Positions 48,351-56,519 of a stretch of 64,000 nucleotides of DNA are shown here, piece after piece. Position 1 is the stretch's first letter, and every line of letters begins with the position of its first letter. The notes beneath the pieces were generated by a model that saw only the letters and a list, made by a program, of their open reading frames with translations, did not search any database and was not told where the DNA came from. The stretch lies in contig NZ_RKRD01000003.1 in the NCBI RefSeq assembly GCF_003814745.1, forward strand, positions 62,001-126,000, in the 5' to 3' direction. Made by a program: the position numbers and the translations under genes. The DNA is from Hydrogenoanaerobacterium saccharovorans. GTDB taxonomy: Bacteria > Bacillota > Clostridia > Oscillospirales > Ruminococcaceae.

Positions 48351-49643
48351 ATGTTAGACATTATTATTGGTATTATTCTTTTGTTATCTTTTATTGGATT
48401 TACCGTATATGCGGTAAAAGGCGGCAACCTCATGATTGGTTTTTTAGTTATGGCAATTTTTTGGACGGCACTGGCAATTATAGGTGGCCAGCTTACTTGG
48501 GCGGATGCTCAAACCAAGATTTTTCAAGGCGGACCGGAAAGTTGGGGTGCTACCGCAGTTGTTGTAATTTTTGGTAGCTGGTTTGGACAAGTATTGGTTA
48601 AAACCGGTATTGCAGCTACCATTATTCGTAAAACGGTAGAGCTTGGCGGCGATAAACCATTTGTAACTACTATTTTGCTGTGCTTTGTTACAGGGCTTAT
48701 TTTTACCAGCACATTCGGTGCAGGTGCAGTAGTGGCAGTTGGTGTTATTGTTCTTCCTATTTTAATGTCTTTGGGGGTACCTAAGCCTCTGGCTGTTTCT
48801 TCTTACCTAATGAGCGTTGGCTCTGGCATGTATGTAAACCTTGTACTATTTAAACAAATGCAGGGCATTTTCGAAGGCTTTCAATACGACAGCAATTATC
48901 TCAAATTTGGTTTTGCAGCAATGGCTGTTCAGTTGATTGTTATTTTTGTTATGGTTGGAGTACGTCTGAACAAAAAAGCACTTGTTCATTCCTGGGCAGC
49001 TTCTACAGGTAGCATCGAGAGTACCGAAGCACCGTGGTATTCGCTCATTACTCCTGTTATTCCTGTTATTTTAGCTATTGTGTTTAAATGGCAACCCATT
49101 CCTGCATTTATTGTTGCATCTTTCTTTGCCCTATTTGTTTGCGGTAAAATTAAATCTTACAAAGATTGCGAAAAAATTGTCACTAAAACCTTCTACGATG
49201 GTGTAGTTGACGTTGCATCCTTGCTGGGCTTTTTATTTATTTTGCCTATGTTTAATAAAATTGCAGGTCCTTGCTCTTATTTCTTCCAAAAAATTCTGGG
49301 TGGCGTCATTCCCACAAATGCGTTAGTCCTTTGCATTCTTTTTGCTGTTGTTGCACCTTTAGGGCTATTCCGCGGTCCATTAACCATATTTGGTGCAGGT
49401 GCGGCAGTACTTGGCATACTCAACGGTATGGGCGTTTACAGTGCTGTACTTCTATTCCCACTCATTTACACCCCTACTATTACAATGAACATTTCCTGCT
49501 GCCCAACACAATCTTGGAACCTATGGGCTATCAACTATTCAAAAGTAAGCACCAAAGAATTCTTAACTTCGGGCGTTCTTTGGGGATGGATTATCTGTGC
49601 AATTAACAGCTTGCTTGTATATTTTATGTACGGTATGCATTAA
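48351..49643 (+). CDS. Ion-transporter-superfamily permease (GntP/DcuC-like)
   Basis: A 430-residue protein of about 12 membrane helices. It has the re-entrant-type SSTFGAGAVVAVG pattern (FTSTFGAGAVVAVGVIVLPILMSLG) and a second-half GLFRGPLTIFGAGAA. These resemble transporters for gluconate, dicarboxylates and related organic acids. As the only transporter in the operon it probably imports the acid substrate. AGGAGG is well placed before the ATG. Confidence 0.75.
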   Translation: MLDIIIGIILLLSFIGFTVYAVKGGNLMIGFLVMAIFWTALAIIGGQLTWADAQTKIFQGGPESWGATAVVVIFGSWFGQVLVKTGIAATIIRKTVELGGDKPFVTTILLCFVTGLIFTSTFGAGAVVAVGVIVLPILMSLGVPKPLAVSSYLMSVGSGMYVNLVLFKQMQGIFEGFQYDSNYLKFGFAAMAVQLIVIFVMVGVRLNKKALVHSWAASTGSIESTEAPWYSLITPVIPVILAIVFKWQPIPAFIVASFFALFVCGKIKSYKDCEKIVTKTFYDGVVDVASLLGFLFILPMFNKIAGPCSYFFQKILGGVIPTNALVLCILFAVVAPLGLFRGPLTIFGAGAAVLGILNGMGVYSAVLLFPLIYTPTITMNISCCPTQSWNLWAINYSKVSTKEFLTSGVLWGWIICAINSLLVYFMYGMH

Positions 49644-49657
49644 TCTATCATAAACTA

Positions 49658-49754
49658 CTGCCGCCAATCCGTTTTGGATTTGGCGGCAGAATTTAAAATA
49701 AGCATGGTATACCCCCAAAATACAGGAAACCCTTTTGAACCTCCCGTGTTTTAG
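49658..49754 (+). terminator. Two hairpins between the permease and HyuA-like genes
   Basis: CTGCCGCCAA-TCC pairs with GGATTTGGCGGCAG (49658-49689). A second, imperfect stem (CCCCAAAATAC with GTGTTTTAGGG, 49711-49754) follows. Neither has a long T run. They could be a partial terminator or a processing site adjusting downstream expression. Confidence 0.5.
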
Positions 49755-49810
49755 GGATATTCCATAAATAGTTTATTCAACAGGCAACATCAGAAAGGAG
49801 CCCATTATTT

Positions 49811-51940
49811 ATGAGCAACAGAGCAATCAGAGTCGGTATAGACGTAGGTGGAACCCACACAAAAGCAGTCGCTATTGATAATCTCACTCATGAAATTATT
49901 GGCAAAGCTTCGGTTATGACTACCCATGATGATGAAATGGGTGTATCGGCAGGCGTAATTGAAGCCTTTAAAAATTGCCTTGATGCAAACAATATTAACC
50001 CTCAAGATGTTATTTTTATAGCACACAGTACAACGCAGGCAACCAATGCACTTCTTGAAGGAGATGTAGCAGAAGTTGGCGTCATGGGTATTGGCAAGGG
50101 CGGTTTAGAAGGGCTGCTTGCCAAAAAGCAAACAAAGCTGGATGATATTGACCTCGGAACAGGAAGAAAAATAAAAATACATCATACTTATCTAAAACAA
50201 AAAGAACTCAACAATGCCACAGTGGAAAGCGCTATTAAGGAACTTACCAGCCAAGGTACACAGGTTATTGTTGCAAGTAAAGCATTCGGTGTAGATAACA
50301 TTACGGAAGAACAACAAGTACAAAAGGTTGCTGAAAAGCACAATATTCCTGTTTCCGTTGCATCTGAAATAAGCAAATTGTACGGTTTAACACGCCGCAC
50401 AAGAACCGCCGCAATCAACGCCAGTATCTTGCCTAAAATGCTGGATACTGCCAACAGCACCGAGCAAAGTGTTCGCTCTGCCGGTATTAAAGTGCCGCTT
50501 ATGATTATGCGCGGTGACGGCGGCGTTATGGATATATCAGAAATGAAAAAACGTCCGGTGCTTACAATGTTATCAGGCCCTGCTGCCAGTGTTGTGGGTG
50601 CGTTAATGTATTTGCGCGCTTCTAACGGTGTTTATTTTGAAGTAGGTGGAACCAGTACCAACATTGGTGTTATTAAAAACGGCCGTCCCGCAGTAGATTA
50701 TTCCATTGTTGGCGGACATCCTACCTATATTAATTCTTTGGACGTACGTGTACTTGGTATTGCGGGCGGCAGTATGGTTCGTGCTGGAAAAGATGGCATT
50801 AAAGATGTGGGACCCCGCAGTGCCCATATTGCCGGTATGCCCTATGCGGTGTACACGCCAGAAGAAGAAATTATAGACCCACAGGTGGAATTTTTTAGCC
50901 CTAAAAAAGGTGATCCCTCCGATTATGTGGCTATTCGTTTAGCAAATGGCAAACGAATTACCATTACAAACAGCTGTGCTGCCAACGTGCTGGGTATTGT
51001 AAAACCAGAGGATTATTCCTACGGTTTTGTTGCTTCTGCGCGTAAAGCAATGCAGCCTTTAGCCGATTATATGGGACAAACCGTAGAACAAGTGGCAGAA
51101 GCAATCCTTGCCAAATCCTACGAAAAAATTAAACCGGTTATTGAAACACTGGCTGAAAAATATAAGTTGGAAAAAGACCAAATTTCGCTTGTAGGTGTAG
51201 GCGGGGGCGCTGCTGCTTTGCTACCCTATACTGCAAAACATATGGAACTTAGCTACAACATTCCCGAAAACGCAGAAGTTATTTCATCCATTGGCGTAGC
51301 ACTTGCTATGGTGCGAGATGTGGTGGAACGTGTTATACCCAATCCCTCAAAACAGGATATTGCAAACCTGAAAAAAGAGGCTTGTGACCTTGCTATTGCC
51401 AACGGTGCATTGCCCGACAGCATTGAGGTGCAGATAGAAATTGATGCCCAAACCTCACGTATTACAGCCATTGCGCTGGGTTCTACCGAAGTTCAAACCA
51501 CCGATTTGCTGCGTGCCTGCACCGAAGAGGATGCAAAAGAGATAGCAGCAAAATCTTTGGGTACAACCACCAATCAAGTAGCTCTTTCAGCCAAAAATAA
51601 TGTATTTTATGTATTTTCCAGTACCAAGCAAAATGGTTCTAATCAAATTCGTATTGTAGATAAAAAAGGCTTCATCAAAATTCAGCGCGGTGATGGTTCT
51701 GCTGCAACCTGCACGGTAGAACAGGCTTACGCTGTTATTGAGCAAATGTGGGAGGATTTATCAGTTTACAAAAGTGATATTAAGCTTACACCTGATATTT
51801 ACCTTTGTGTTGGTGGCAAGGTTTTAGATTTTGAAGGTATGATGGATTTGGAACAACTGAAAATGGTAGTAGATACAGAAATCGGTACCCGTGAACCGGA
51901 TGAAGAGATTATCCTTGTGGGTGCTAAAAATGATATCTAA
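49811..51940 (+). CDS. Hydantoinase/oxoprolinase (HyuA)-type ATPase, stand-alone
   Basis: A 709-residue member of the hydantoinase A/oxoprolinase/acetone-carboxylase beta superfamily: the ASKHA nucleotide site GIDVGGTHTKAVAID at the N-terminus, HSTTQATNALLEG, MRGDGGVMD, LSGPAASVVGA and the metal-site region GGTSTNIGVI. These enzymes couple ATP to opening of a lactam or to carboxylation. The usual B subunit gene is absent. In this operon it may activate or open a cyclic intermediate (lactone or lactam) of the sugar-acid substrate; that is inference. AGAAAGGAG is 11 bases upstream of the ATG. Confidence 0.85.
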   Translation: MSNRAIRVGIDVGGTHTKAVAIDNLTHEIIGKASVMTTHDDEMGVSAGVIEAFKNCLDANNINPQDVIFIAHSTTQATNALLEGDVAEVGVMGIGKGGLEGLLAKKQTKLDDIDLGTGRKIKIHHTYLKQKELNNATVESAIKELTSQGTQVIVASKAFGVDNITEEQQVQKVAEKHNIPVSVASEISKLYGLTRRTRTAAINASILPKMLDTANSTEQSVRSAGIKVPLMIMRGDGGVMDISEMKKRPVLTMLSGPAASVVGALMYLRASNGVYFEVGGTSTNIGVIKNGRPAVDYSIVGGHPTYINSLDVRVLGIAGGSMVRAGKDGIKDVGPRSAHIAGMPYAVYTPEEEIIDPQVEFFSPKKGDPSDYVAIRLANGKRITITNSCAANVLGIVKPEDYSYGFVASARKAMQPLADYMGQTVEQVAEAILAKSYEKIKPVIETLAEKYKLEKDQISLVGVGGGAAALLPYTAKHMELSYNIPENAEVISSIGVALAMVRDVVERVIPNPSKQDIANLKKEACDLAIANGALPDSIEVQIEIDAQTSRITAIALGSTEVQTTDLLRACTEEDAKEIAAKSLGTTTNQVALSAKNNVFYVFSSTKQNGSNQIRIVDKKGFIKIQRGDGSAATCTVEQAYAVIEQMWEDLSVYKSDIKLTPDIYLCVGGKVLDFEGMMDLEQLKMVVDTEIGTREPDEEIILVGAKNDI

Positions 51941-52601
51941 CGAAATAAAAGATCTCATGCCCAAACTTGTGTCTATGACGGAACAAGAATGGGGTGCCTA
52001 TGCGTTTAGCCGTGACCCTATTCATAAACGGCTAAGCCCCCAACTTCAGCAAGAGATGATACAAAAAGCCAACCTCTGCGGGCGTAAAGAAGCCCAAAAA
52101 CTGCAAAACCAATTTGGTGCACAGCATATCTTACAGCTTGCAGACACAATGGGGTTAGATATTGCACGCAAAGATTCATTTGGCACAGATAATTTTATAA
52201 CGTTTGCGCAATTTCAGTTTCCAAATCATATTACTTTGTTTACGAAGAATATAACTGCTGCGCAAACATTAATAGAACAAAACAACATTGGTGGTATGCT
52301 GCAACATGTAAATATTGAACAGTTGCTTATAGCTCACGAACTATTTCACTTTATTGAAAGTAAAAATGCGCAGCTGTACACCAAAACAAAAATTGTCCTT
52401 TGGAGAATCGGTTCCTTTCAATACAAGTCTGGGCTTATTTGTTTGGGAGAGATTGCAGCTATGGCATTTGCCGCTGAATTGTTGCATTTAAACTATAGCC
52501 CCTATGTTTTTGATGTAGTACTGCCATGGAGCCAAAATGAAGCGCAGTGCCGTAAACTGTATCAAAATATACTGCAATTTAAAATAGATAAGGGAGATTA
52601 A
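51930..52601 (+). CDS. Unrecognised HExxH protein embedded in the operon
   Basis: A 223-residue soluble protein I do not recognise. Residues about 130-150 contain LLIAHELFHFIESK, an HExxH zinc-site pattern, and GEIAAMAFAAELL follows about 35 residues later, offering a third Glu ligand as in gluzincins. The N-terminal half is helical. The ATG lies inside the end of the HyuA gene (11-base overlap) and the next gene starts 4 bases after its stop, so it is translated with the pathway enzymes and is unlikely to be a passenger. It may be a hydrolase or a structural zinc protein. Confidence 0.7.
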   Translation: MISNEIKDLMPKLVSMTEQEWGAYAFSRDPIHKRLSPQLQQEMIQKANLCGRKEAQKLQNQFGAQHILQLADTMGLDIARKDSFGTDNFITFAQFQFPNHITLFTKNITAAQTLIEQNNIGGMLQHVNIEQLLIAHELFHFIESKNAQLYTKTKIVLWRIGSFQYKSGLICLGEIAAMAFAAELLHLNYSPYVFDVVLPWSQNEAQCRKLYQNILQFKIDKGD

Positions 52602-52605
52602 CATA

Positions 52606-53550
52606 ATGGCAGAAGTAATTCTTATGGGCGAGCCAATGGCTATGTTTGTAGCAGACACTGTTGGGCCTCTTCATAAAGTACAACACTTTTCAAAAAGTTT
52701 AGCAGGGGCTGAGGTAAACGTCTGCATCGGTTTAGTTCGTTTGGGTCATACTCCATCCTATGTTACAAAATTAGGCAAAGAGCCTATGGGGGAATATATC
52801 TACCACTTTTTAGAGCGTGAAAAAATAGATACCACCTTTGTTTCATTTGATGATATTTATCGTACAGGTTTGCAGTTAAAAAGTAAAGTAACCGAAGGTG
52901 ACCCAGCCATTGCGTATTACCGCAAAGGTTCAGCTGCCTCTCAGATGTCAAAAGAAGACATTGAAAAAGTTGATTTTTCTGGGATAAAGCATGTTCATGT
53001 TACGGGAATACCACCAGCACTTTCACCTTCATGCCGTGAGGCAACCTATCGTTTGATTGAACGCGCCAAGGAAGCTGGAATTTATATCAGTTTCGACCCT
53101 AATCTTCGCCCCATGCTTTGGGAAAGCAAAGAAAAAATGATAGAAGTTATCAACGACTTGGCATCAAAGTGCGACATGGTACTCCCGGGTATATCAGAGG
53201 GGCTTATACTATGCGGCAGTGATAACCCTGTTAAAATTGCAGATTTTTATCAGGAACTTGGTGTTGCTGAGGTTATTATAAAATTGGGCAGTGAAGGCGC
53301 CTACGTACGTACTCCAAACGAAAGCTACGTACAAAAAGGTTTTGAAGTAAACAAAATTGTAGATACGGTTGGTGCAGGCGATGGTTTTGCAGTGGGCATA
53401 ATCAGTGGGCGTCTCGAAGGTCTGTCATTGCGTGATTGTGTTATCCGTGGTAACGCCATTGGTTCCATTCAAGTGGAACATGTAAGTGATAACGAAGGTC
53501 TTCCAAATCCTGAACAGCTTGAAGCACGAATCTCTACTTATAAAGCATAA
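52606..53550 (+). CDS. kdgK: PfkB-family kinase, 2-keto-3-deoxygluconate kinase type
   Basis: A 314-residue ribokinase-fold kinase. AGAEVNVCIGLVRLG and YYRKGSAASQMS near the N-terminal half are characteristic of KDG kinases; the catalytic Asp is in DTVGAGDGFAVG. It should phosphorylate a 2-keto-3-deoxy sugar acid, the direct substrate for the aldolase at 46.9 kb. The symbol reflects the family resemblance; the exact stereochemistry of the substrate is not knowable here. Confidence 0.82.
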   Translation: MAEVILMGEPMAMFVADTVGPLHKVQHFSKSLAGAEVNVCIGLVRLGHTPSYVTKLGKEPMGEYIYHFLEREKIDTTFVSFDDIYRTGLQLKSKVTEGDPAIAYYRKGSAASQMSKEDIEKVDFSGIKHVHVTGIPPALSPSCREATYRLIERAKEAGIYISFDPNLRPMLWESKEKMIEVINDLASKCDMVLPGISEGLILCGSDNPVKIADFYQELGVAEVIIKLGSEGAYVRTPNESYVQKGFEVNKIVDTVGAGDGFAVGIISGRLEGLSLRDCVIRGNAIGSIQVEHVSDNEGLPNPEQLEARISTYKA

Positions 53551-53570
53551 TTTGTGAGGAGACGTAGCCT

Positions 53571-54194
53571 ATGAAAATACAGTTATCACTGGACCGTGTG
53601 AGCATACCGGAAGCACTTAAAATTTGCAGTGAAACAGCCGATATGGTAGATATTATTGAAGTAGGTACTTCTTTAATTAAAGATTTTGGAAACGCTTCTA
53701 TTGAAGCAATAGCCAAAGCTTACCCGCATAAAACTATTTTGGCAGACAGCAAAACTATAGATGAGGGTGCCTATGAATTTTGCAGTGCATATGGAGCAGG
53801 CGCAGATATTTTAACCGTGATGGGGGCAGCTTCCATCACCACAATTGCCGCCTGTTACCAAGTTGCGCAGGAACAAAACAAGGATATTATGATTGACTTG
53901 CTTGAAATAACGGGTGAAAAGCTGCAACAATTAAAGCAATTTCAAAATGCTATTTTTTGTTTGCATCTACCAGCTGATAAGGCAGGTGCCGGGTTGGAAG
54001 AAATGATACATGATAACCTAAAACAAATGCAAGGAGTGCGCCGATTGGCTGTAGCTGGCGGCATATCACTGCAAACCATAGGGCTAATTGCCCGCAGTGG
54101 ATTTGAGATAGCGGTTATAGGTGGTGCAATTACCAAGGCAGATGACCGTAAAGTGGCTGCCCAAAAATTTCGCTTTGCACTGAAAGAAGGTTAA
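53571..54194 (+). CDS. hxlA: 3-hexulose-6-phosphate synthase-like protein
   Basis: A 207-residue OMP-decarboxylase-fold enzyme: IQLSLDRVSIPEAL at the N-terminus, the catalytic ADSKTID loop (D-x-K-x-x-D pattern) and ILTVMGAAS as in hexulose-phosphate synthases; the related ketogulonate-phosphate decarboxylases differ there. It joins formaldehyde to ribulose-5-P or runs in reverse. The next gene encodes its usual partner, 4 bases away. Confidence 0.83.
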   Translation: MKIQLSLDRVSIPEALKICSETADMVDIIEVGTSLIKDFGNASIEAIAKAYPHKTILADSKTIDEGAYEFCSAYGAGADILTVMGAASITTIAACYQVAQEQNKDIMIDLLEITGEKLQQLKQFQNAIFCLHLPADKAGAGLEEMIHDNLKQMQGVRRLAVAGGISLQTIGLIARSGFEIAVIGGAITKADDRKVAAQKFRFALKEG

Positions 54195-54197
54195 TAT

Positions 54198-54737
54198 ATG
54201 CAACTGATTCAAACGGTATTAAACGAAATTACCGGTGTGTTAGAACAGGTTGATTCCCAAAAATTATGTGAGGTAGCACAGTGCATACAAAAGCCTTGCC
54301 GCATTTTTGTAGACGGCGAGGGTCGCAGTGGATTAATGGCAAAAGGTTTTGCTATGCGACTAATGCATTTGGGGTATCAGGTATACGTTGTAGGGGAAAC
54401 CATTACTCCTGCCGTTGCAAAGGATGATGTATTTATTGCTATTTCAGGGTCAGGAGAAAGTGCCTATGTGGTATCAGATACTTTAAAGGCACAGCAAAAA
54501 GGCTGTACCGTTATTGCAGTAACCAGTAAGCCTCAATCTACAGCAGCAAAGGCAGCTTCGGTGGTGCTTACTGTGCCAGGAACGGTAAAGGGCGATAGCG
54601 AAGACGTTCGCGGCTCTGTTCAGCTGCTTAGTTCTTTATTCGACCAGTCGCTGCATATTACGCTGGATGTACTATGCTTAATGTTGAGTGAGCGCGACCA
54701 TATAACTAACAGCACCGCTACACAAAAGCACTGGTAA
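54198..54737 (+). CDS. hxlB: 6-phospho-3-hexuloisomerase (SIS domain)
   Basis: A 179-residue SIS-domain isomerase: GEGRSGLMAKGFAMRLMHLG and AISGSGESAYVVSD are the sugar-phosphate binding motifs of the PHI family. It converts hexulose-6-phosphate to fructose-6-phosphate. With the preceding gene it forms the ribulose monophosphate pair, which either fixes formaldehyde or makes ribulose-5-phosphate from fructose-6-phosphate. Confidence 0.86.
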   Translation: MQLIQTVLNEITGVLEQVDSQKLCEVAQCIQKPCRIFVDGEGRSGLMAKGFAMRLMHLGYQVYVVGETITPAVAKDDVFIAISGSGESAYVVSDTLKAQQKGCTVIAVTSKPQSTAAKAASVVLTVPGTVKGDSEDVRGSVQLLSSLFDQSLHITLDVLCLMLSERDHITNSTATQKHW

Positions 54738-54774
54738 ATAGCTTAAAATTCATGCGGAAAGTTGAGGAAAAAAC

Positions 54775-55812
54775 ATGACACATCAGCAAAGAATACTCAA
54801 TACCATATCTCGCACCAATATGGATAAGTTTCCTGTTCAGTTTGATTTTACTCCTACCGCTTTAGACCGTTATGCCGAATATCGCCACCTGTCGCACTCC
54901 GATTCATCTATGCTTGAGGTAATGGATAACCACATTATGTTTGCTTACCTAAACGATGGTATGGGCAAGCTGAAAACTCGCGCTTTTAAAGAGCGTTATG
55001 TGTACGATGAATGGCAGGTAAGGTGGGATATGGCACAAGAGGGTACTTTTTTTGATACCCACCCTCTTGAAGATATTGAGAATTACAGTACCTATGTTTT
55101 CCCTTCTTCAGAAGACCCCGAACTGCTTGATTATGCAAATGGAATTATAAAAAAATACAGCGATGAATATTTGGTTGCGTCTTATCAGGCTTTGAGCATG
55201 TTTGAACGTGCCTATTCCTTGCGAGGATTTGAAAACTTTTTAATGGACCTCGCTTGTGAACCTGAATTTGCCAACGAACTGCTGGATAAAATTACTGCGT
55301 ATCAGGTTCGTGTAGCACAGCGTTATGTGCAAGCAGGGGTGAATGCAGGTAGAATTGGTGATGATTATGGCAGCCAGCGTGGCTTGATGATGTCACCAAA
55401 TATGTGGCGTGAAATCATCAAACCCCATATTGCACAGGTAATCTCTGTTTATAAGCAGGCAGGTTTACCAGTTATTTTTCATAGTTGCGGTGACATTCAT
55501 GAGATTATTCCGGATTTTATTGAAATTGGTGTGGATATCTTGCACCCTCTGCAACCCGAAAGTATCAATATTGAGCAGGTTGCAGAAGAATTTGGTGATA
55601 AAATTGTGTTTTACGGCGGTATTTCCAACCAAAAGGTTCTGCCTTATGGTACTCCAGAAGACGTAAAATATAGTGTAAAAAATCTTTTTGATATTTTCCG
55701 CAGAAACGGCAAAGGCTTTATTCTTGCACCATCAAATGGAATAGGCTCAAATGTTCCTCCTGAAAATATTCAGGCTATGTTAGATGCTGCCGAAGAGTAC
55801 CGCTATTTTTAA
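54775..55812 (+). CDS. UroD/MtaA-family protein
   Basis: A 345-residue TIM-barrel protein of the uroporphyrinogen decarboxylase/methyltransferase group. It keeps the zinc-type motif FHSCGDIHEIIPDFIEIG, which in MtaA-like methyltransferases provides His and Cys ligands, but the later Cys is replaced (LAPSNGIGSN). It lacks the N-terminal Arg-rich substrate loop of true UroD, so heme synthesis is unlikely. No corrinoid protein is nearby. Last gene of the operon; role unknown. Confidence 0.8.
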   Translation: MTHQQRILNTISRTNMDKFPVQFDFTPTALDRYAEYRHLSHSDSSMLEVMDNHIMFAYLNDGMGKLKTRAFKERYVYDEWQVRWDMAQEGTFFDTHPLEDIENYSTYVFPSSEDPELLDYANGIIKKYSDEYLVASYQALSMFERAYSLRGFENFLMDLACEPEFANELLDKITAYQVRVAQRYVQAGVNAGRIGDDYGSQRGLMMSPNMWREIIKPHIAQVISVYKQAGLPVIFHSCGDIHEIIPDFIEIGVDILHPLQPESINIEQVAEEFGDKIVFYGGISNQKVLPYGTPEDVKYSVKNLFDIFRRNGKGFILAPSNGIGSNVPPENIQAMLDAAEEYRYF

Positions 55813-55824
55813 TTTAATATTGAT

Positions 55825-55875
55825 CTAAAGCAAAACCGCTGGGTTGTTTCAAACAACCCAGCGGTTTTGCTTTAG
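55825..55875 (+). terminator. 25-bp perfect palindrome ending the operon
   Basis: Positions 55825-55849 and 55851-55875 are exact reverse complements around a single C. The stem contains its own TTTT, with no T run outside. It would form an extremely stable hairpin and probably ends transcription in both directions. Confidence 0.75.
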
Positions 55876-55884
55876 GGGAATGGT

Positions 55885-56101
55885 TTATTGATCAGATGAT
55901 TTAAGTTTAGTAAGAACGAAACTAATTACTGCGGCAAGAAGAATGCATCCCCGCATCTCTGCTTGCCTGCGTGTATCTGGCATCCTGAACCTTTTCTTTT
56001 GCAGACTTGATGAGGGCAAGTAAGGTTTCTTTGCTTGGGGTTTCGGATTGTTTTTCTTCTACTGTTATAGTAATTGTTGCGGTAAGGTTATTGGTGTTGA
56101 G
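55885..56101 (-). pseudogene. Remnant of an anchored surface protein
   Basis: Reading leftward, ATITITVEEKQSETPSKET and LLALIKSAKEKVQDARYT look like the end of a surface-protein stalk (FIVAR-like helix). After a frame change the sequence reads MRGCILLAAVISFVLTKLKSS, a C-terminal membrane anchor, then stop. The upstream part is cut off by the IS200 end. No start remains. Confidence 0.45.
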
Positions 56102-56510
56102 AACCACGTGCTATGCACGTGTGGATAGAAAAAGCGATAGCGTTGATTGAAAAAACCTCCTTTGATGTTAAATAGTACGGGTTTCGTTAACCGCATGAAC
56201 ATCAAAGGAGGAATATCCAATGGACGAAAATAGTTTATCACATACAAAATGGAAGTGTCAATATCACATAATTATACTGCCAAAATACAGAAGGAAAGCA
56301 ATATATGGAAAGTTAAGAAAAGATATAGGCGGGATATTGAGGAAACTATGTGAGTATAAACATGTGGAAATTATAGAAGCCCACGCAATGCCAGACCATA
56401 TACACTTGTTGCTTTCGATACCACCAAAGTTAAGTGTAGGTGAATTCATGGGCTGCTTAAAAGGGAAAAGTACGCTCATGATATTTGAACAATCATCATG
56501 TAGGTTATGC
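56101..56510 (+). mobile_element. Truncated IS200-type element
   Basis: The left end has the subterminal hairpin expected of IS200 (CACGTGC-TAT-GCACGTG, 56105-56121). A second 14-bp perfect stem (56156-56169 with 56198-56211) buries the AGGAGG of the transposase gene, a known way these elements silence themselves. The right part is missing: the transposase breaks off near 56492 and the right-end hairpin is not found. Confidence 0.75.
56220..56492 (+). pseudogene. IS200 TnpA transposase, C-terminally truncated
   Basis: The first 91 residues match TnpA (HTKWKCQYHIIILPKYRRK, the HUH pair in MPDHIHLLLSIPPK, FMGCLKGKSTLMIF). The normal protein is about 150 residues, and the segment with the catalytic Tyr is lost, replaced by unrelated codons that overlap the methyltransferase gene. 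It cannot be active. Confidence 0.85.
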
Positions 56511-56519
56511 TCATTAACT

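Noticed and set aside
54775..55812. hemE (uroporphyrinogen decarboxylase for heme)
   Set aside because: The Arg-rich substrate loop is absent and the HSCG motif belongs to the methyltransferase-like branch; the context is sugar metabolism.
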